From Acinetobacter puyangensis (GTDB taxonomy: Bacteria > Pseudomonadota > Gammaproteobacteria > Pseudomonadales > Moraxellaceae), in contig NZ_OANT01000010.1 of NCBI RefSeq assembly GCF_900096995.1, positions 1 through 64,000 of the forward strand: a stretch of DNA of 64,000 nt. Direction: 5' to 3'. The notes beneath the pieces are model-generated. The model was not told the DNA's origin, searched no databases, and saw nothing but the letters and a program-made list of their open reading frames with translations. Of this stretch, positions 18,868-28,807 are shown in pieces. Position 1 is the stretch's first letter. Each line of letters starts with the position of its first letter. The translations under genes and the position numbers were made by a program.

Positions 18868-20235
18868 TTAATGTGCAGAAGATTTAAGTGTATTATCAGT
18901 ATCAGAGACATTTTCTGTACTTTCTGCTTTTACACCAATATGGTTAAACCATATATTTAACACTACCGCCATTAAGCATGTTGCACTGATCCCAGAATGG
19001 AATAATGTTTTAAACCAAGTTGGAAATTGTGCATAAAAATCTCCATTTGCCAAAGGAATCATACCAACAGCCAAAGACGTTGCCACAATAATCAAATTCT
19101 TTTGCAAACTATAGTCAATTTTGCCTAAAGTACGAATGCCACTGGCAGCAACGGAACCAAACAGAACCAAACCTGCCCCGCCCAGTACCGGTGTAGGAAT
19201 AGCAGCTACCACACGTCCCATAATCGGTAATAAACCAAGAATGACCAGAATTGCACCACCTGCGGCCACCACATAACGGCTTTTCACCCCGGTCATGGCA
19301 ACTAAACCCACATTCTGTGCAAAGGCACTTTGCATAAAGGTACCGAATAATGGTGCAACAGCACTCGATAACATGTCTGCACGTAACCCATCGGCAATTC
19401 GTTTGTCATCGACTTTGGTGCCGACGATTTCACCAACCGCAATAATATCTGCTGTGGTTTCAGTCAAAATCACAATGGTCACAATGACCATCGCCAAAAT
19501 GGCTGAGATGTTAAATACAGGTGCACCAAATGCCAGAAAATCAGGCATGGCAATCCATACACCCGAGGTCACACTGGAGAAATTGCCAAACCCCATGAGT
19601 GCCGCCAATACAGCGCCAATCACAATCGATAATAAAATCGATAAACGACGGATGGTTTCATTACCGACTTTACTCAGAATCAATAAAATCAATAAGGTCA
19701 TGGCTGCCAGACCAATATTTTCCACCGAACCAAAATCTGGCGCTTTATTATTGCCACCCATCGCCCAACGAACTGCAACCGGCATTAATGAAATCCCGAT
19801 AATGGTGATCACACAACCGGTCACAATCGGCGGGAAGAAACGAATAATTTTGGCAAAGAATGGCGCAATAATTAAACCAATCAAGGCAGCACCAATCACT
19901 GCACCAAGTACCACATTAAATCCACCGCCTGTGGTTGCAATCCCCACCATAGTTGCCACGCTGGCAAAAGACACCCCTTGTACCAAAGGTAATCTGGCAC
20001 CGAAATACTTTACCCCCAGCGTTTGTAACATCGTGGCCAAACCGCCAATAAACAAGGAAGCGGTGATCAACATTGCAATTTGTTCGGCAGTAAATCCGGC
20101 TGCTGTACCGACAATCAAGGGTGGTGCGACAATTCCACCATACATGGTTAACACATGCTGCAAACCATAAGCAAAACTTTTTCCAAAGCCTAAAAACTCA
20201 TGTTCTGGTGCAATCGTTGTTTTCTCATCCGACAT
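18868..20235 (-). CDS. NCS2-family xanthine/uric acid permease
   Basis: This is a 455-residue inner-membrane nucleobase transporter with about 14 hydrophobic segments. The N-terminal FAYGLQHVLTMYGGIVAPPLIVG and the later ILTETTADIIAVGEIVG and FMQSAFAQNVGLVAMTGVKSR match the purine branch of NCS2 (XanQ/UacT-like), rather than the uracil branch seen at 39700 and 44910. The exact purine cannot be fixed by eye. It stands alone with its own terminator; no purine catabolism genes are adjacent. Confidence 0.87.
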   Translation of the reverse strand: MSDEKTTIAPEHEFLGFGKSFAYGLQHVLTMYGGIVAPPLIVGTAAGFTAEQIAMLITASLFIGGLATMLQTLGVKYFGARLPLVQGVSFASVATMVGIATTGGGFNVVLGAVIGAALIGLIIAPFFAKIIRFFPPIVTGCVITIIGISLMPVAVRWAMGGNNKAPDFGSVENIGLAAMTLLILLILSKVGNETIRRLSILLSIVIGAVLAALMGFGNFSSVTSGVWIAMPDFLAFGAPVFNISAILAMVIVTIVILTETTADIIAVGEIVGTKVDDKRIADGLRADMLSSAVAPLFGTFMQSAFAQNVGLVAMTGVKSRYVVAAGGAILVILGLLPIMGRVVAAIPTPVLGGAGLVLFGSVAASGIRTLGKIDYSLQKNLIIVATSLAVGMIPLANGDFYAQFPTWFKTLFHSGISATCLMAVVLNIWFNHIGVKAESTENVSDTDNTLKSSAH

Positions 20236-20661
20236 ATTTTAGGCCCCCATTGCGTTCCAAAAGAAATTTCACAAAAGAAAAAGCATGAAATATGCCAAAC
20301 AGGCAAAATTTGTAGACATTCATTAAATAAATTGTTAACAACTTTAATTTAAAGTGTAAATCATCTTAATAAGCTGATAACCATTGATGAAAAAAAATTG
20401 CACTATTGCCCTTTATTTGCATGCTAAGCTGCGGATCAATTTACAAAAATTGAAAATAAACAAATAGAAATAAATGAGAATAATAAGCAGTAAATTAAAT
20501 TTTCTTGATAATAACAAGTATTCAAATAAACAAATGACTATTCTTGATAAAATCTGGCTTAACACAATGAGTTTACTCATATTATTAAAAACATTAAACT
20601 AACACTTTACTCGAATCATTAAAGCTAATATAACCAACATATAATAATCGGGGGAACACAC
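20236..20661. other. AT-rich divergent intergenic region
   Basis: This 426-bp stretch must hold the divergent promoters of the purine permease and the beta-barrel gene. It is strongly AT-rich. I saw no coding frame, RNA fold or recognisable operator. Confidence 0.6.
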
Positions 20662-21750
20662 ATGCATTTTTACCGCACTTGTTTATTTGCATTGGGATGT
20701 CTTTCTGCGACCCACACTTTTGCAGAACAACCATCACAGGCAGTAGATACAGAAAATGCAGCGACAGGAACATGGCTGGACACTATTCCAAAAACAATTG
20801 ACAATTTACCCACCTTTTTGCCAGAACAATCTGACCAAGCAAATGTTCCTAGCACAGAAGAAACCAAAGACAACTCTTGGTGGGATAAAAAACAATATCG
20901 CTTTAAAGAGAAGTTACAGGATTATGCCCATCATATTGATGACTGGTTTGGAGAACCTGATCCAAATGATGCTGCTTCCGCCAATCTAAGGATTATTCTG
21001 GATACCGAATGGAATAAATATGATGAATTCAGTGTAAAACCTCGTATTCGAGGGAAAATCAAATTACCAACACTGGAAAATCGCTTTAGTGTGGTGTTTG
21101 GTGATGACTCGCTGGATAACGAAATCCGAGGTAACGTCGCCATTACCAATGAAAATCCGCAAGGTAATTCCAGCCGAACCATTGATCGTAAACAATCTAG
21201 AGATGACAACTCCTCCCTTGCACTGCGCTGGGATCAGTGGAAAAACCCTTGGGATATCGATACTGATGTCGATCTGGGTATTCGTTCTGGTGATGACGTG
21301 TATCTGCGCTTGAAAGGACAAAGAGATTGGCAATTAAATAATAATTTTAGCACCCATGCCGAGCAAATCTATCGCTATGGTCTAGACAGTAAGCATTATC
21401 TGCGGACCAATCTGGAAATTCGCCATGCTCGTCCCAATGAAGCATTTTTATCGGATCAATTCAGCCTAACCTATACCGACGATGGCAAGCAGGATTTCTT
21501 CTGGGATAATCGATTATTCCGTGAACACCAGTTTTTCAAAAATAATCGCTTTAACTATGGCGTGTATATGGGTGGTCGCATTGATGACAGTACACCTGAT
21601 CTCAATAGTTATGGTCCGTTTGTTTCATGGCGACAACCGTTTATTCGTGAATGGCTATTCTTCCAGACCGAAGTCAATTATTACAACGATAAGGAAGAAG
21701 ATCGTAGTCATAATTTGGGGGCATTGTTACGTCTGGAAACATGGTTCTAA
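20662..21750 (+). CDS. Unrecognised outer-membrane beta-barrel-like protein
   Basis: I do not recognise this family. The 362-residue product has a signal peptide (about 1-22, cleavage after TFA) and an acidic linker (about 25-90). The rest is dominated by alternating polar/aromatic strands (YDEFSVKPRIRGKIKLP, LALRWDQWKNPW, FSLTYTDDGKQDFFWDNRLF) and ends in Phe (LLRLETWF), the usual C-terminal signal for barrel insertion. GGGGG lies at ribosome-binding distance. It is alone, upstream of the first FecI-type gene. An outer-membrane role is inferred. Confidence 0.6.
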   Translation: MHFYRTCLFALGCLSATHTFAEQPSQAVDTENAATGTWLDTIPKTIDNLPTFLPEQSDQANVPSTEETKDNSWWDKKQYRFKEKLQDYAHHIDDWFGEPDPNDAASANLRIILDTEWNKYDEFSVKPRIRGKIKLPTLENRFSVVFGDDSLDNEIRGNVAITNENPQGNSSRTIDRKQSRDDNSSLALRWDQWKNPWDIDTDVDLGIRSGDDVYLRLKGQRDWQLNNNFSTHAEQIYRYGLDSKHYLRTNLEIRHARPNEAFLSDQFSLTYTDDGKQDFFWDNRLFREHQFFKNNRFNYGVYMGGRIDDSTPDLNSYGPFVSWRQPFIREWLFFQTEVNYYNDKEEDRSHNLGALLRLETWF

Positions 21751-21851
21751 TTTAAATAGAAAGCCGATGCTGGTTGTTTATCGCCCCAATAAACGCCAGT
21801 ATTTTTCATCATTCCCCTAAAAATTAAATACAATCATTCATCTTGGTAGTT

Positions 21852-21870
21852 GCTAATAATTCTCACTATT
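21852..21870. promoter_or_regulatory. Probable Fur box upstream of the first FecI-type gene
   Basis: GCTAATAATTCTCACTATT matches 14 of 19 positions of the Fur consensus GATAATGATTATCATTATC, about 38 bp before the sigma-factor ATG. The site suggests iron repression of the module. Confidence 0.5.
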
Positions 21871-21907
21871 ACTACAATAAATTATTATCCATGTGCTCCT
21901 CACGTCC

Positions 21908-22423
21908 ATGAACAGTGTTTCAAAAACAGATTTATCCCTTGCGCTCGCCAATTTATATCAAGAACACCATCATTGGCTGTACCAATGGCTACGCCGCAAA
22001 TTAGGCTCATCTGATCGTGCAGAAGATATTTTGCATGATACTTTTATCAAAATCATGAAATCCAAAGATATTCTAAATCTAAAAGAACCCAAAGCTTTTT
22101 TACATACCACTGCAAAACATTTGATTATCGATCAGGCTCGACGACAAAAAATAGAACAAAGTTATTTACACTATATTTCCCAATTTGATCATGATCAAGC
22201 CTATGCCTCACCAGAAGAAGCAATCATCGCGATCGAAACATTAGACCAGATTGCTCAAGCCTTAAGTCATCTGGAAGATCGACCACGACAAATTTTATTG
22301 ATGCATTATCTCGATGGAATTTCACAAGTCGATATCGCAACACAGATGCAGCTTTCGATTAAAACCATTCAGCGGGACTTGATGAAAGCACTCATCTACT
22401 GTCATCATATTGGTCAAGCTTAA
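21908..22423 (+). CDS. ECF sigma factor, FecI type
   Basis: The 171-residue ECF sigma factor has region 2 (HHHWLYQWLRRKLGSSDRAEDILHDTFIKIM, about residues 15-45) and region 4 (HLEDRPRQILLMHYLDGISQVDIATQMQLSIKTIQRDL, about 123-162). It should direct transcription of the TonB receptor downstream after a signal through FecR. ATG at 21908 is preferred over a GTG five codons earlier. The fecR-like gene starts 15 bp after its stop, and a Fur-like box lies upstream. Confidence 0.92.
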   Translation: MNSVSKTDLSLALANLYQEHHHWLYQWLRRKLGSSDRAEDILHDTFIKIMKSKDILNLKEPKAFLHTTAKHLIIDQARRQKIEQSYLHYISQFDHDQAYASPEEAIIAIETLDQIAQALSHLEDRPRQILLMHYLDGISQVDIATQMQLSIKTIQRDLMKALIYCHHIGQA

Positions 22424-22438
22424 TCACACCATTTTTAT

Positions 22439-23446
22439 ATGCCAGCGCAATCACCCTCTCCTGCCTCAGCACCGCCTAATTCCGAGGAATTGGTAGAGCA
22501 GGCTGCCGAGTGGTTGGTCAAACTTAGTAGTGATGATTGCACTGCACAGGATCATCAGGCATTTGAACAATGGCAGCAACAAAGTCCTGCGCATCAACAC
22601 GCTGTGGCAGGTATGCAGGGCATGATTGAGCAGTTAAAGCAATTGCATCAAAACAATCAAGCGCAGACCCATATTGTTGAAGATGCGATTCAGGAACAGA
22701 GCCAACTGACACAAAAACTTAATTCCCGTTCTTCTCTATTTATTTTTATGATGGGCTGCATGTTTGCTGCCCTGCTGTCTTGGCAAATGCTGCCTGTAGA
22801 ATATTGGCTGGCAGACCAATCCAGTCGCTATGATCAATGGACAGATCAGACTTTGCTGGATCAAAGCCAAATCAAAATCAGTGGACATAGTGCCTATAAT
22901 ATTCAATTTAATGCGCAGCAACGTCATATCGAGTTACTGGATGGCAATATTCTGGTTGATATTGCCAAAGATGCAACACGTCCATTTGTGGTAAAAACCG
23001 AGTTTGCTCAAATCAAGGCATTGGGTACACGCTTTATGGTACAACACAGTGACAATCAGACGATTCTGACCATGTTGGAATCTAAAGTTGAAGTGCGCTC
23101 AATACAGGGAAATCAAAGACAGATTATTGAAGCTGGACAGCAAGTGGTGATCAACAAACAAGGGATTCAAACTATACATGCCATTTCCCCTGCGATGCTG
23201 GAACAAGCTTGGCAAAAACACAGTCTTATGGTCGATCAAATGCCATTACCTCAAGTGCTGGATATTCTAAAATCGTATAATCAAGGTAAAATTTATTACC
23301 ATGCGCATGAAATCAAACAGCTTCGTGTGACTGCAATTTTACCCCTCAATGATATAGACCAAGCTTTTACCCTGTTACAGGACAGTTTACCTATACAGGT
23401 GAGCCGGCCTGTACCTTATGTGACACGGGTCACGTTAAAAGACTAG
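22439..23446 (+). CDS. FecR-type anti-sigma factor
   Basis: The cytoplasmic N-terminus (about 12-55; EQAAEWLVKLSSDDCTAQDHQAFEQWQQQSPAHQHA) is the DUF4880/anti-sigma part. One membrane helix follows (about 98-115). The periplasmic FecR domain (about 150-250; GDNQTI, ALGTRFMVQHS, LESKVEVRS) and a C-terminal STN-interacting region come last. It transmits receptor occupancy to the ECF sigma factor. Its partner receptor begins 900 bp downstream, after an intervening Uma2 gene. Confidence 0.9.
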   Translation: MPAQSPSPASAPPNSEELVEQAAEWLVKLSSDDCTAQDHQAFEQWQQQSPAHQHAVAGMQGMIEQLKQLHQNNQAQTHIVEDAIQEQSQLTQKLNSRSSLFIFMMGCMFAALLSWQMLPVEYWLADQSSRYDQWTDQTLLDQSQIKISGHSAYNIQFNAQQRHIELLDGNILVDIAKDATRPFVVKTEFAQIKALGTRFMVQHSDNQTILTMLESKVEVRSIQGNQRQIIEAGQQVVINKQGIQTIHAISPAMLEQAWQKHSLMVDQMPLPQVLDILKSYNQGKIYYHAHEIKQLRVTAILPLNDIDQAFTLLQDSLPIQVSRPVPYVTRVTLKD

Positions 23447-23531
23447 ATTATAAGCCGCAAAACTGACATTGAATTGTGCCATAAAGCTTTGTATGATGAT
23501 GTTTAATTCATCAATCTGATTGAGTCAGTAC

Positions 23532-24152
23532 ATGCCAAATCTTGCTTATGAATTGCCTGTTTCTGAACAGGATTATCTAATGGGCGAATTAAATAGCCCA
23601 ATTAAACATGAATATATTGATGGCGTGGTCTATGCCATGTCGGGTGCAAGTGCTGCACATAACCGCCTTGCTGGAAATATTTACCTTGCGTTCGCCAACC
23701 ATTTAAAAGGCAATCCCTGCCAACCTTATACTTCTGATATGAAAGTCAAAGTAGGCAGCAAATATTTTTATCCCGATGTTTTGGTGGATTGTACTGACCT
23801 TGACGATAACAGTTATTTTAGTGAGCAACCCAGTATTATTGTCGAGGTTTTATCCAAATCAACACGGCAATTGGATAAAACCACCAAATTAGACAGCTAT
23901 ATTCAAATTCCCACGTTACAGGAATATGTATTGATTGAACAGGAACACGCTGAAATTGCGGTATTACGTCGTGCAACAGGTTGGCGAGCTGAATATTATT
24001 TTCTCGGAGATACCATCACGTTAAACTCGATTGATTTAACCATCAGTGTTGAAGATATTTATCAACGGGTAAAAAATAGCGATATGCTGCAATGGTTAGA
24101 ACGAAAAGCTCAGGAAGAGGAACAATTACAAGCTGATTCCGCTTCTCACTGA
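23532..24152 (+). CDS. Uma2-family putative endonuclease (DUF820)
   Basis: The 206-residue protein has the Uma2/DUF820 PD-(D/E)XK-like fold: PIKHEYIDGVVYAMSGASAAHNRLAGNI, then KYFYPDVLVDCT and PSIIVEVLSKSTRQLDKTTKL, which provide the Asp...Glu-x-Val nuclease-like core. The function of the family is not established. An upstream TTG could add four residues. It splits the FecR gene from its receptor; the second module in this window has nothing at this place, so an insertion is likely. Confidence 0.85.
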   Translation: MPNLAYELPVSEQDYLMGELNSPIKHEYIDGVVYAMSGASAAHNRLAGNIYLAFANHLKGNPCQPYTSDMKVKVGSKYFYPDVLVDCTDLDDNSYFSEQPSIIVEVLSKSTRQLDKTTKLDSYIQIPTLQEYVLIEQEHAEIAVLRRATGWRAEYYFLGDTITLNSIDLTISVEDIYQRVKNSDMLQWLERKAQEEEQLQADSASH

Positions 24153-24351
24153 TTAATCATGTGATGAAAAGCTTTTTATCAATCTCATATTCATTCAGAC
24201 ACACATTTGCAACCAAAATAATATTGATATGAAATTCAATTAATTAAAAAAATTATAAATTATTTTTACTTTTCTATGTCCTGATTGGGAAACTCACCCG
24301 TCAAAGTCTATGTAAGAACAGAAATTTTAATCTTTGTTGACGGGGACGATC

Positions 24352-26910
24352 ATGTCTAATCATTTACGCAGTAATTCCGTTTCAAAAAATATCTTATTAA
24401 AACCATTGGTATTGTCAATTCATTTTGCTTTATTTACGGGAACTGGGTTATATAGCACACAGCTTTTGGCTGCCGAACAAATTGCTCATTATTATCAAAT
24501 TCCGGCGACAACATTAGCCCAGGCTTTGAGTCAATTTGCCTTACAATCAAATGTTACGATTTCCATGAATTCTGATCAATTACAAAATATCAAAAATCAA
24601 GGTTTATCAGGATCATATACACTTGAACAAGGTTTTGCCGAAATTTTAAAAAATACCAATTTTCAGATACAAAAATCTGGTTCTGGGTATGTCCTCGTGG
24701 AAAAGCAAAAACAGCATCAACCCCAAGCCCGTGATATGGGCCAGTTAAAAGATATTGATGTCATTGCAAGTGGTAACCGTGGGGACATAGCAAGTGATGG
24801 TGATACCGTACAGTTGCCAATGATAACTGTGGTGGCTGAAAATATAACTAAAACAGAAGGGACTAATTCCTATACAACACGCGCAACAACAACCGGAAAG
24901 TTTGAACAACCTATACGAGAAATTCCACAATCTATTTCTGTGATGACCCGCAAACAATTAGATGATCAAAATATTACCAATTTAAAAGAAGCAATGTTAC
25001 AAGCAACAGGTGTGACTGTCACCTCAAATGGCGCCTTTGCTCAAACAGGCTATCAAATGCGTGGTTATACGGCATTACAGCAACAAGATGGCATGTCAGT
25101 CGGTGCAGGTGACTCCTATACGATTTCGCCCACACGAGATATGGAAATTTATGATCGTATTGAGGTTTTACGTGGCCCGACAGGATTACTTGAAGGTAGC
25201 GGCGACCCCAGTGGTGTGATTAATATGGTACGCCGCCGTCCAAGCACACAGCCAGAAGGATTTGTTAATTTATCCTATGGTTCATGGAACAATAAACGTG
25301 TGAGTGTGGGGGTGGGTAATGCCTTGAATTCGTCTGGAACTCTGCGTGGACGAATGATCCTAACCCATCAGGATAAAGATTTTTTTTATGATCATGCTGA
25401 GGAAAATCGTGATACAGCTTATGCCATTGTAGAAGCGGATTTAACGGATAAAACACTTTTAACCGTTGCAGCAAACTATAGCCAAATGGATAGTATACCT
25501 TTTTACGGCTGGCCACCGCATGGTGGTGGATTTTCCCGTAAAAACTATTTAGGCGCGTCATGGAATAAAACCAAAGTACCGCAACAATTAGAGAGTCTAA
25601 TTGACTTAAGCCATGAATTCAGTAATGGATGGAAAATTAAATCGTCTACGGTATATCAAAAAAATGAGCTAGATACTCAAATGGGACTGGCAACTACACC
25701 AAATGCCTCGACTGGCTTAACGAGTTATTATGGCTATAAAGAAAAATCAAAAAATGACTTTATTGGCACCGAACTGAATTTAATAGGAGATTTCGACCTG
25801 TTTAATCGGACACATCAATTCGTACTCGGTGCAAACTGGAATCAAGCGGTTGAGAATACAGGCGGTAGTTCAAATTATGACAATGATGATCGTTCTTCCT
25901 GGTGGGATTCTGACAGTTTTATCAATCCACATATCAGTGCCGATGATATCCCTAGCCCTGACTTAAACCGCACCAAAACAGAAACAACAAAATCAGGTAT
26001 TTATGCTGTCGTAAAATACAAATTGCTTGATCCTTTAACTTTAATTGCAGGTGGTCGATGGAGTAATTATGATGCAAAAAGTCGTGGAATTGGTTTATTA
26101 AATGCCAGTGATTGGGAGAAATCAACAGCTCAAGCAGATATGGAATTTACCCCATATGGTGGTTTGGTCTGGAATTTGACTGAACACTTCACTTGGTATG
26201 CAAGCTATACTGATATTTTTAGTCCACAAACAGCCAAAGATTGGCAAGGCATAATTCTGAATCCTCGTGTAGGCTGGCAAGTTGAAACGGGTATTAAAGG
26301 AGAGTTTTTTGATGGTCAACTCAATAGTGCCTTATCGATATTTAGAATCCGCGATAAAAACCGTGCAACAAATGATATGAATCCTGCACATTATCCCAAT
26401 AATTATTGTTCTGGAGATGGTATTTCTTCTTATGGCTGCTCTATTGCCAGTGGTTTACAACAGACACAAGGTATTGAATTAGAGCTAGTGGGTAAATTAA
26501 CTGATCAATGGCATGTGATTAGCAGCTATGTCTATACTGATGCTGAAGTCCTAGAAACAAACTCTACCAGTCAATGGGACTATAAAGTTGGAGAAAATTT
26601 TGCACCACGCACCCCGAAACATGCCTTTAAACTATGGACAACCTACGATTTCTCTAATGAGAAATTAACTGTAGGTGGGGGCTTAAATGCACAATCATCA
26701 CTAGATGATAGTCAAGGAAACTTACATAATCCAGGTTTTGCTGTGTTTTCATTACAGGCAGGCTATAAAATTAATCCAGACCTAAATATTTCATTAAATG
26801 TGAATAATATTTTTGATACCAACTATTTTGTAGGTATGGGCTATGCAGCCAATCGTTGGATGTATGGCGAACCACGCAACTTTATGTTGACACTTCGAGC
26901 GAAATATTAA
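24352..26910 (+). CDS. TonB-dependent siderophore receptor with STN signalling domain
   Basis: This FecA/FpvA-type outer-membrane receptor has a signal peptide (cleavage near LLAAEQ) and an N-terminal STN domain (about residues 40-115; YYQIPATTLAQALSQFALQSNV). A conserved linker MGQLKDIDV and a TonB box (MITVVAE) follow, then the plug (EIPQSISVMTRKQLDDQNI) and a 22-strand barrel ending in YGEPRNFMLTLRAKY. The STN domain signals through the upstream FecR/FecI pair. ATG at 24352 is preferred over TTG 18 bases earlier. The ligand is unknown, probably a ferric siderophore. Confidence 0.93.
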   Translation: MSNHLRSNSVSKNILLKPLVLSIHFALFTGTGLYSTQLLAAEQIAHYYQIPATTLAQALSQFALQSNVTISMNSDQLQNIKNQGLSGSYTLEQGFAEILKNTNFQIQKSGSGYVLVEKQKQHQPQARDMGQLKDIDVIASGNRGDIASDGDTVQLPMITVVAENITKTEGTNSYTTRATTTGKFEQPIREIPQSISVMTRKQLDDQNITNLKEAMLQATGVTVTSNGAFAQTGYQMRGYTALQQQDGMSVGAGDSYTISPTRDMEIYDRIEVLRGPTGLLEGSGDPSGVINMVRRRPSTQPEGFVNLSYGSWNNKRVSVGVGNALNSSGTLRGRMILTHQDKDFFYDHAEENRDTAYAIVEADLTDKTLLTVAANYSQMDSIPFYGWPPHGGGFSRKNYLGASWNKTKVPQQLESLIDLSHEFSNGWKIKSSTVYQKNELDTQMGLATTPNASTGLTSYYGYKEKSKNDFIGTELNLIGDFDLFNRTHQFVLGANWNQAVENTGGSSNYDNDDRSSWWDSDSFINPHISADDIPSPDLNRTKTETTKSGIYAVVKYKLLDPLTLIAGGRWSNYDAKSRGIGLLNASDWEKSTAQADMEFTPYGGLVWNLTEHFTWYASYTDIFSPQTAKDWQGIILNPRVGWQVETGIKGEFFDGQLNSALSIFRIRDKNRATNDMNPAHYPNNYCSGDGISSYGCSIASGLQQTQGIELELVGKLTDQWHVISSYVYTDAEVLETNSTSQWDYKVGENFAPRTPKHAFKLWTTYDFSNEKLTVGGGLNAQSSLDDSQGNLHNPGFAVFSLQAGYKINPDLNISLNVNNIFDTNYFVGMGYAANRWMYGEPRNFMLTLRAKY

Positions 26911-26923
26911 TTTTTCCTATTAA

Positions 26924-26949
26924 GGCGGAGCACTGTATTATGCCCCGCC
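26924..26949 (+). terminator. Hairpin after the first STN receptor
   Basis: GGCGGAGCA and TGCCCCGCC form a nine-pair stem with one mismatch and an eight-base loop, 14 bp after the stop. There is no T-tract, so termination is only likely. Confidence 0.5.
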
Positions 26950-26990
26950 CCTCATAGTACTAACATTAATGCATTCATTATAGCTTACAT

Positions 26991-27049
26991 AAAGTTACAC
27001 AATAAAATGAGCTTTTTCCCATTCTCAAACGTCTTAGTATATAGGAACA
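26991..27049 (+). promoter_or_regulatory. Conserved promoter-like element downstream of STN receptor 1
   Basis: This segment is conserved with one at 56104-56163, which lies at the same place after the second STN receptor. Both share a GAGCTTTTT tract, a TCTC and then CGTCTTAGTATATAG. The CGTCTTA block resembles the -10 element of FecI-like ECF promoters. No gene follows on the plus strand here. Confidence 0.45.
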
Positions 27050-27138
27050 AAAAAAATCAGAACAAGCCCATTACCGACCAATAATTCAAAAAGTAATACT
27101 TTAAGCTGCTAATTAATCTTTCCCTTTTTAAATCAAAA

Positions 27139-28368
27139 CTAAAATTGCCCTACATTTAAACGCTGCTGCATGGTACGTTTTAACATCACTTGTGGATAAA
27201 TAAACCATAATCCGATCAAGCAAAAACATGCCCATGCAAAAGCTGGGATATGAAAATGCATATATAATACCCGTACCAATTCGATGATAATAAAAAAGCT
27301 AAACATTAACAACATGGATACTGCCGCAGCCACCGTACCTTTACTGACATTAGATGACATCAAGGCAAAACGATACATCACCGAAAAACTAATGCCTTCA
27401 CCAAAACTAATCAACGCCATGCCAATCAGCAAACACGGTACCAAATAATTATTCCAGATCGCACCAAAAATTAGGAATAACGTACCGAACAACATGATCG
27501 GCACACCGATTAAAGCAGTTTTTCCCAAAGGAAAACGGTCAATTATTTTGATTAAAACAATATTGCCTGCGATAAGGGCAAAAAAGATTGGAAACTGAGC
27601 CAAACCATATTGCATACTGCTAAAGCCTAACGCCTCAACCAGCATGACCGGTGATAAAGCAATCCACAGCATTAAGGGCATGGTAATGATAGGTAAGGCA
27701 AGCGTTAATCCCAAAAAGTTTCGATCAGAATAGATCGTCTTAAAATCCTTAAATAAATAGACAAAAGGTTGTTTGATTGGCTTTTGCACGGGTTCGGGCA
27801 TTTTACTTTTTAGACCAAACCAGCTTAAAAAAGATAAGCTGGCAATTGCCACAAAGCCCCAATGCCAAGATACATAATCAATTAAAAATGCACCTAATAT
27901 AGGACCCAGCAAAGGCGCTAGAAGAGAAATATTAGCCATCAATGCCATGACTTTAATCGCATCACGCTCAGCAAAAATTTCCTGAATTGCAGCATAACCC
28001 ACCGCACTAATCACAGATAAGCCCATGCCCTGTAAAAAGCGTAAAGTCAGAAACTGCTGTATATTCTGTGTGAGTAAGATCAGTAGGCAACACAGCGTAA
28101 AAAATATGACGCCTGCCAGTAATACACGTTTGCGTCCCAAGCGATCAGATAAAGGACCCAGTAACCATGCGATACATGCGCCACCCAATAAATAAAAAGA
28201 CATAGACGAAGGCGCCCAAGTCGCACTCACACCAAAATCTTGTGTAATCGCTAACATGGCCGGCTGAATTAAATCATTGCCAATATAGACTGCAAATTCA
28301 AATACCACTAATGCCAGTGGAAATAGTAAAGTTAAACGCGTTAATCGTTGTGCATGAATCGATTGCAT
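27139..28368 (-). CDS. craA: MdfA/CraA-type MFS multidrug exporter
   Basis: This 12-helix drug/H+ antiporter (409 residues) aligns by recall with E. coli MdfA across the first 120 residues: FEFAVYIGNDLIQPAMLA has the two essential acidic residues (Glu24 and Asp32, matching MdfA Glu26/Asp34), followed by motif A-like GPLSDRLGRKRVLLAG. CraA of Acinetobacter has the same length and confers chloramphenicol efflux. The start is an ATG. It stands alone on the minus strand, convergent with the iron module. Confidence 0.85.
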   Translation of the reverse strand: MQSIHAQRLTRLTLLFPLALVVFEFAVYIGNDLIQPAMLAITQDFGVSATWAPSSMSFYLLGGACIAWLLGPLSDRLGRKRVLLAGVIFFTLCCLLILLTQNIQQFLTLRFLQGMGLSVISAVGYAAIQEIFAERDAIKVMALMANISLLAPLLGPILGAFLIDYVSWHWGFVAIASLSFLSWFGLKSKMPEPVQKPIKQPFVYLFKDFKTIYSDRNFLGLTLALPIITMPLMLWIALSPVMLVEALGFSSMQYGLAQFPIFFALIAGNIVLIKIIDRFPLGKTALIGVPIMLFGTLFLIFGAIWNNYLVPCLLIGMALISFGEGISFSVMYRFALMSSNVSKGTVAAAVSMLLMFSFFIIIELVRVLYMHFHIPAFAWACFCLIGLWFIYPQVMLKRTMQQRLNVGQF

Positions 28369-28757
28369 GGAAGCTCAAACTATAAAAATAAATAGATGCA
28401 GTACTGGCAGAATAACCCCATGCGTTTAAACAAACATGATGATTCCCAGCATAACACTGTCCAAAATAACATTGATGTAAAGCGATAATTTTAAAATTTG
28501 CCTAAGATAATCGGCAGATGAAACGAGACACCGTATTCACAAGGTGTTTAAATAGAATCACAGCAAAATGATCAAAAGAGAAAAATTATGCATGCTTAAA
28601 GCGCTACAAAAATGTTATCAGTTCCCATTATAAAAGCAAGTTTTTTAAAGCTGATGACTCCACGAAAAATGGCTTATTATGACTGTTTGATACTGCTTGC
28701 AATTATAAGATAATGATAAATAAATTTTAAATTATCAATATCTTACAATAAAAACCA
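28369..28757. other. Intergenic region between craA-like gene and htpG terminator
   Basis: This gap holds the promoter of the exporter gene near 28400. I saw no coding frame, operator or RNA fold in the rest. Confidence 0.5.
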
Positions 28758-28758
28758 T

Positions 28759-28792
28759 AAAAAAGCACACCATATTTCATGATGTGCTTTTT
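28759..28792 (-). terminator. Terminator after htpG
   Basis: AAAAAGCACA and TGTGCTTTTT form a strong stem extended by CAT/ATG, 15 bp past the htpG stop, with T-tract on the minus strand. Confidence 0.85.
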
Positions 28793-28807
28793 AAACTCAA
28801 TATAGGT

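Noticed and set aside
19295..20170. 291-codon open frame antisense to the purine permease
   Set aside because: It is a shadow of a long membrane-protein gene; composition is unlike any protein family and no ribosome-binding site supports it.
24270..24351. FecI-dependent promoter of the first receptor (GGAAA near 24290)
   Set aside because: The -10 element and spacing do not match a FecI consensus well and are not shared with the second receptor.
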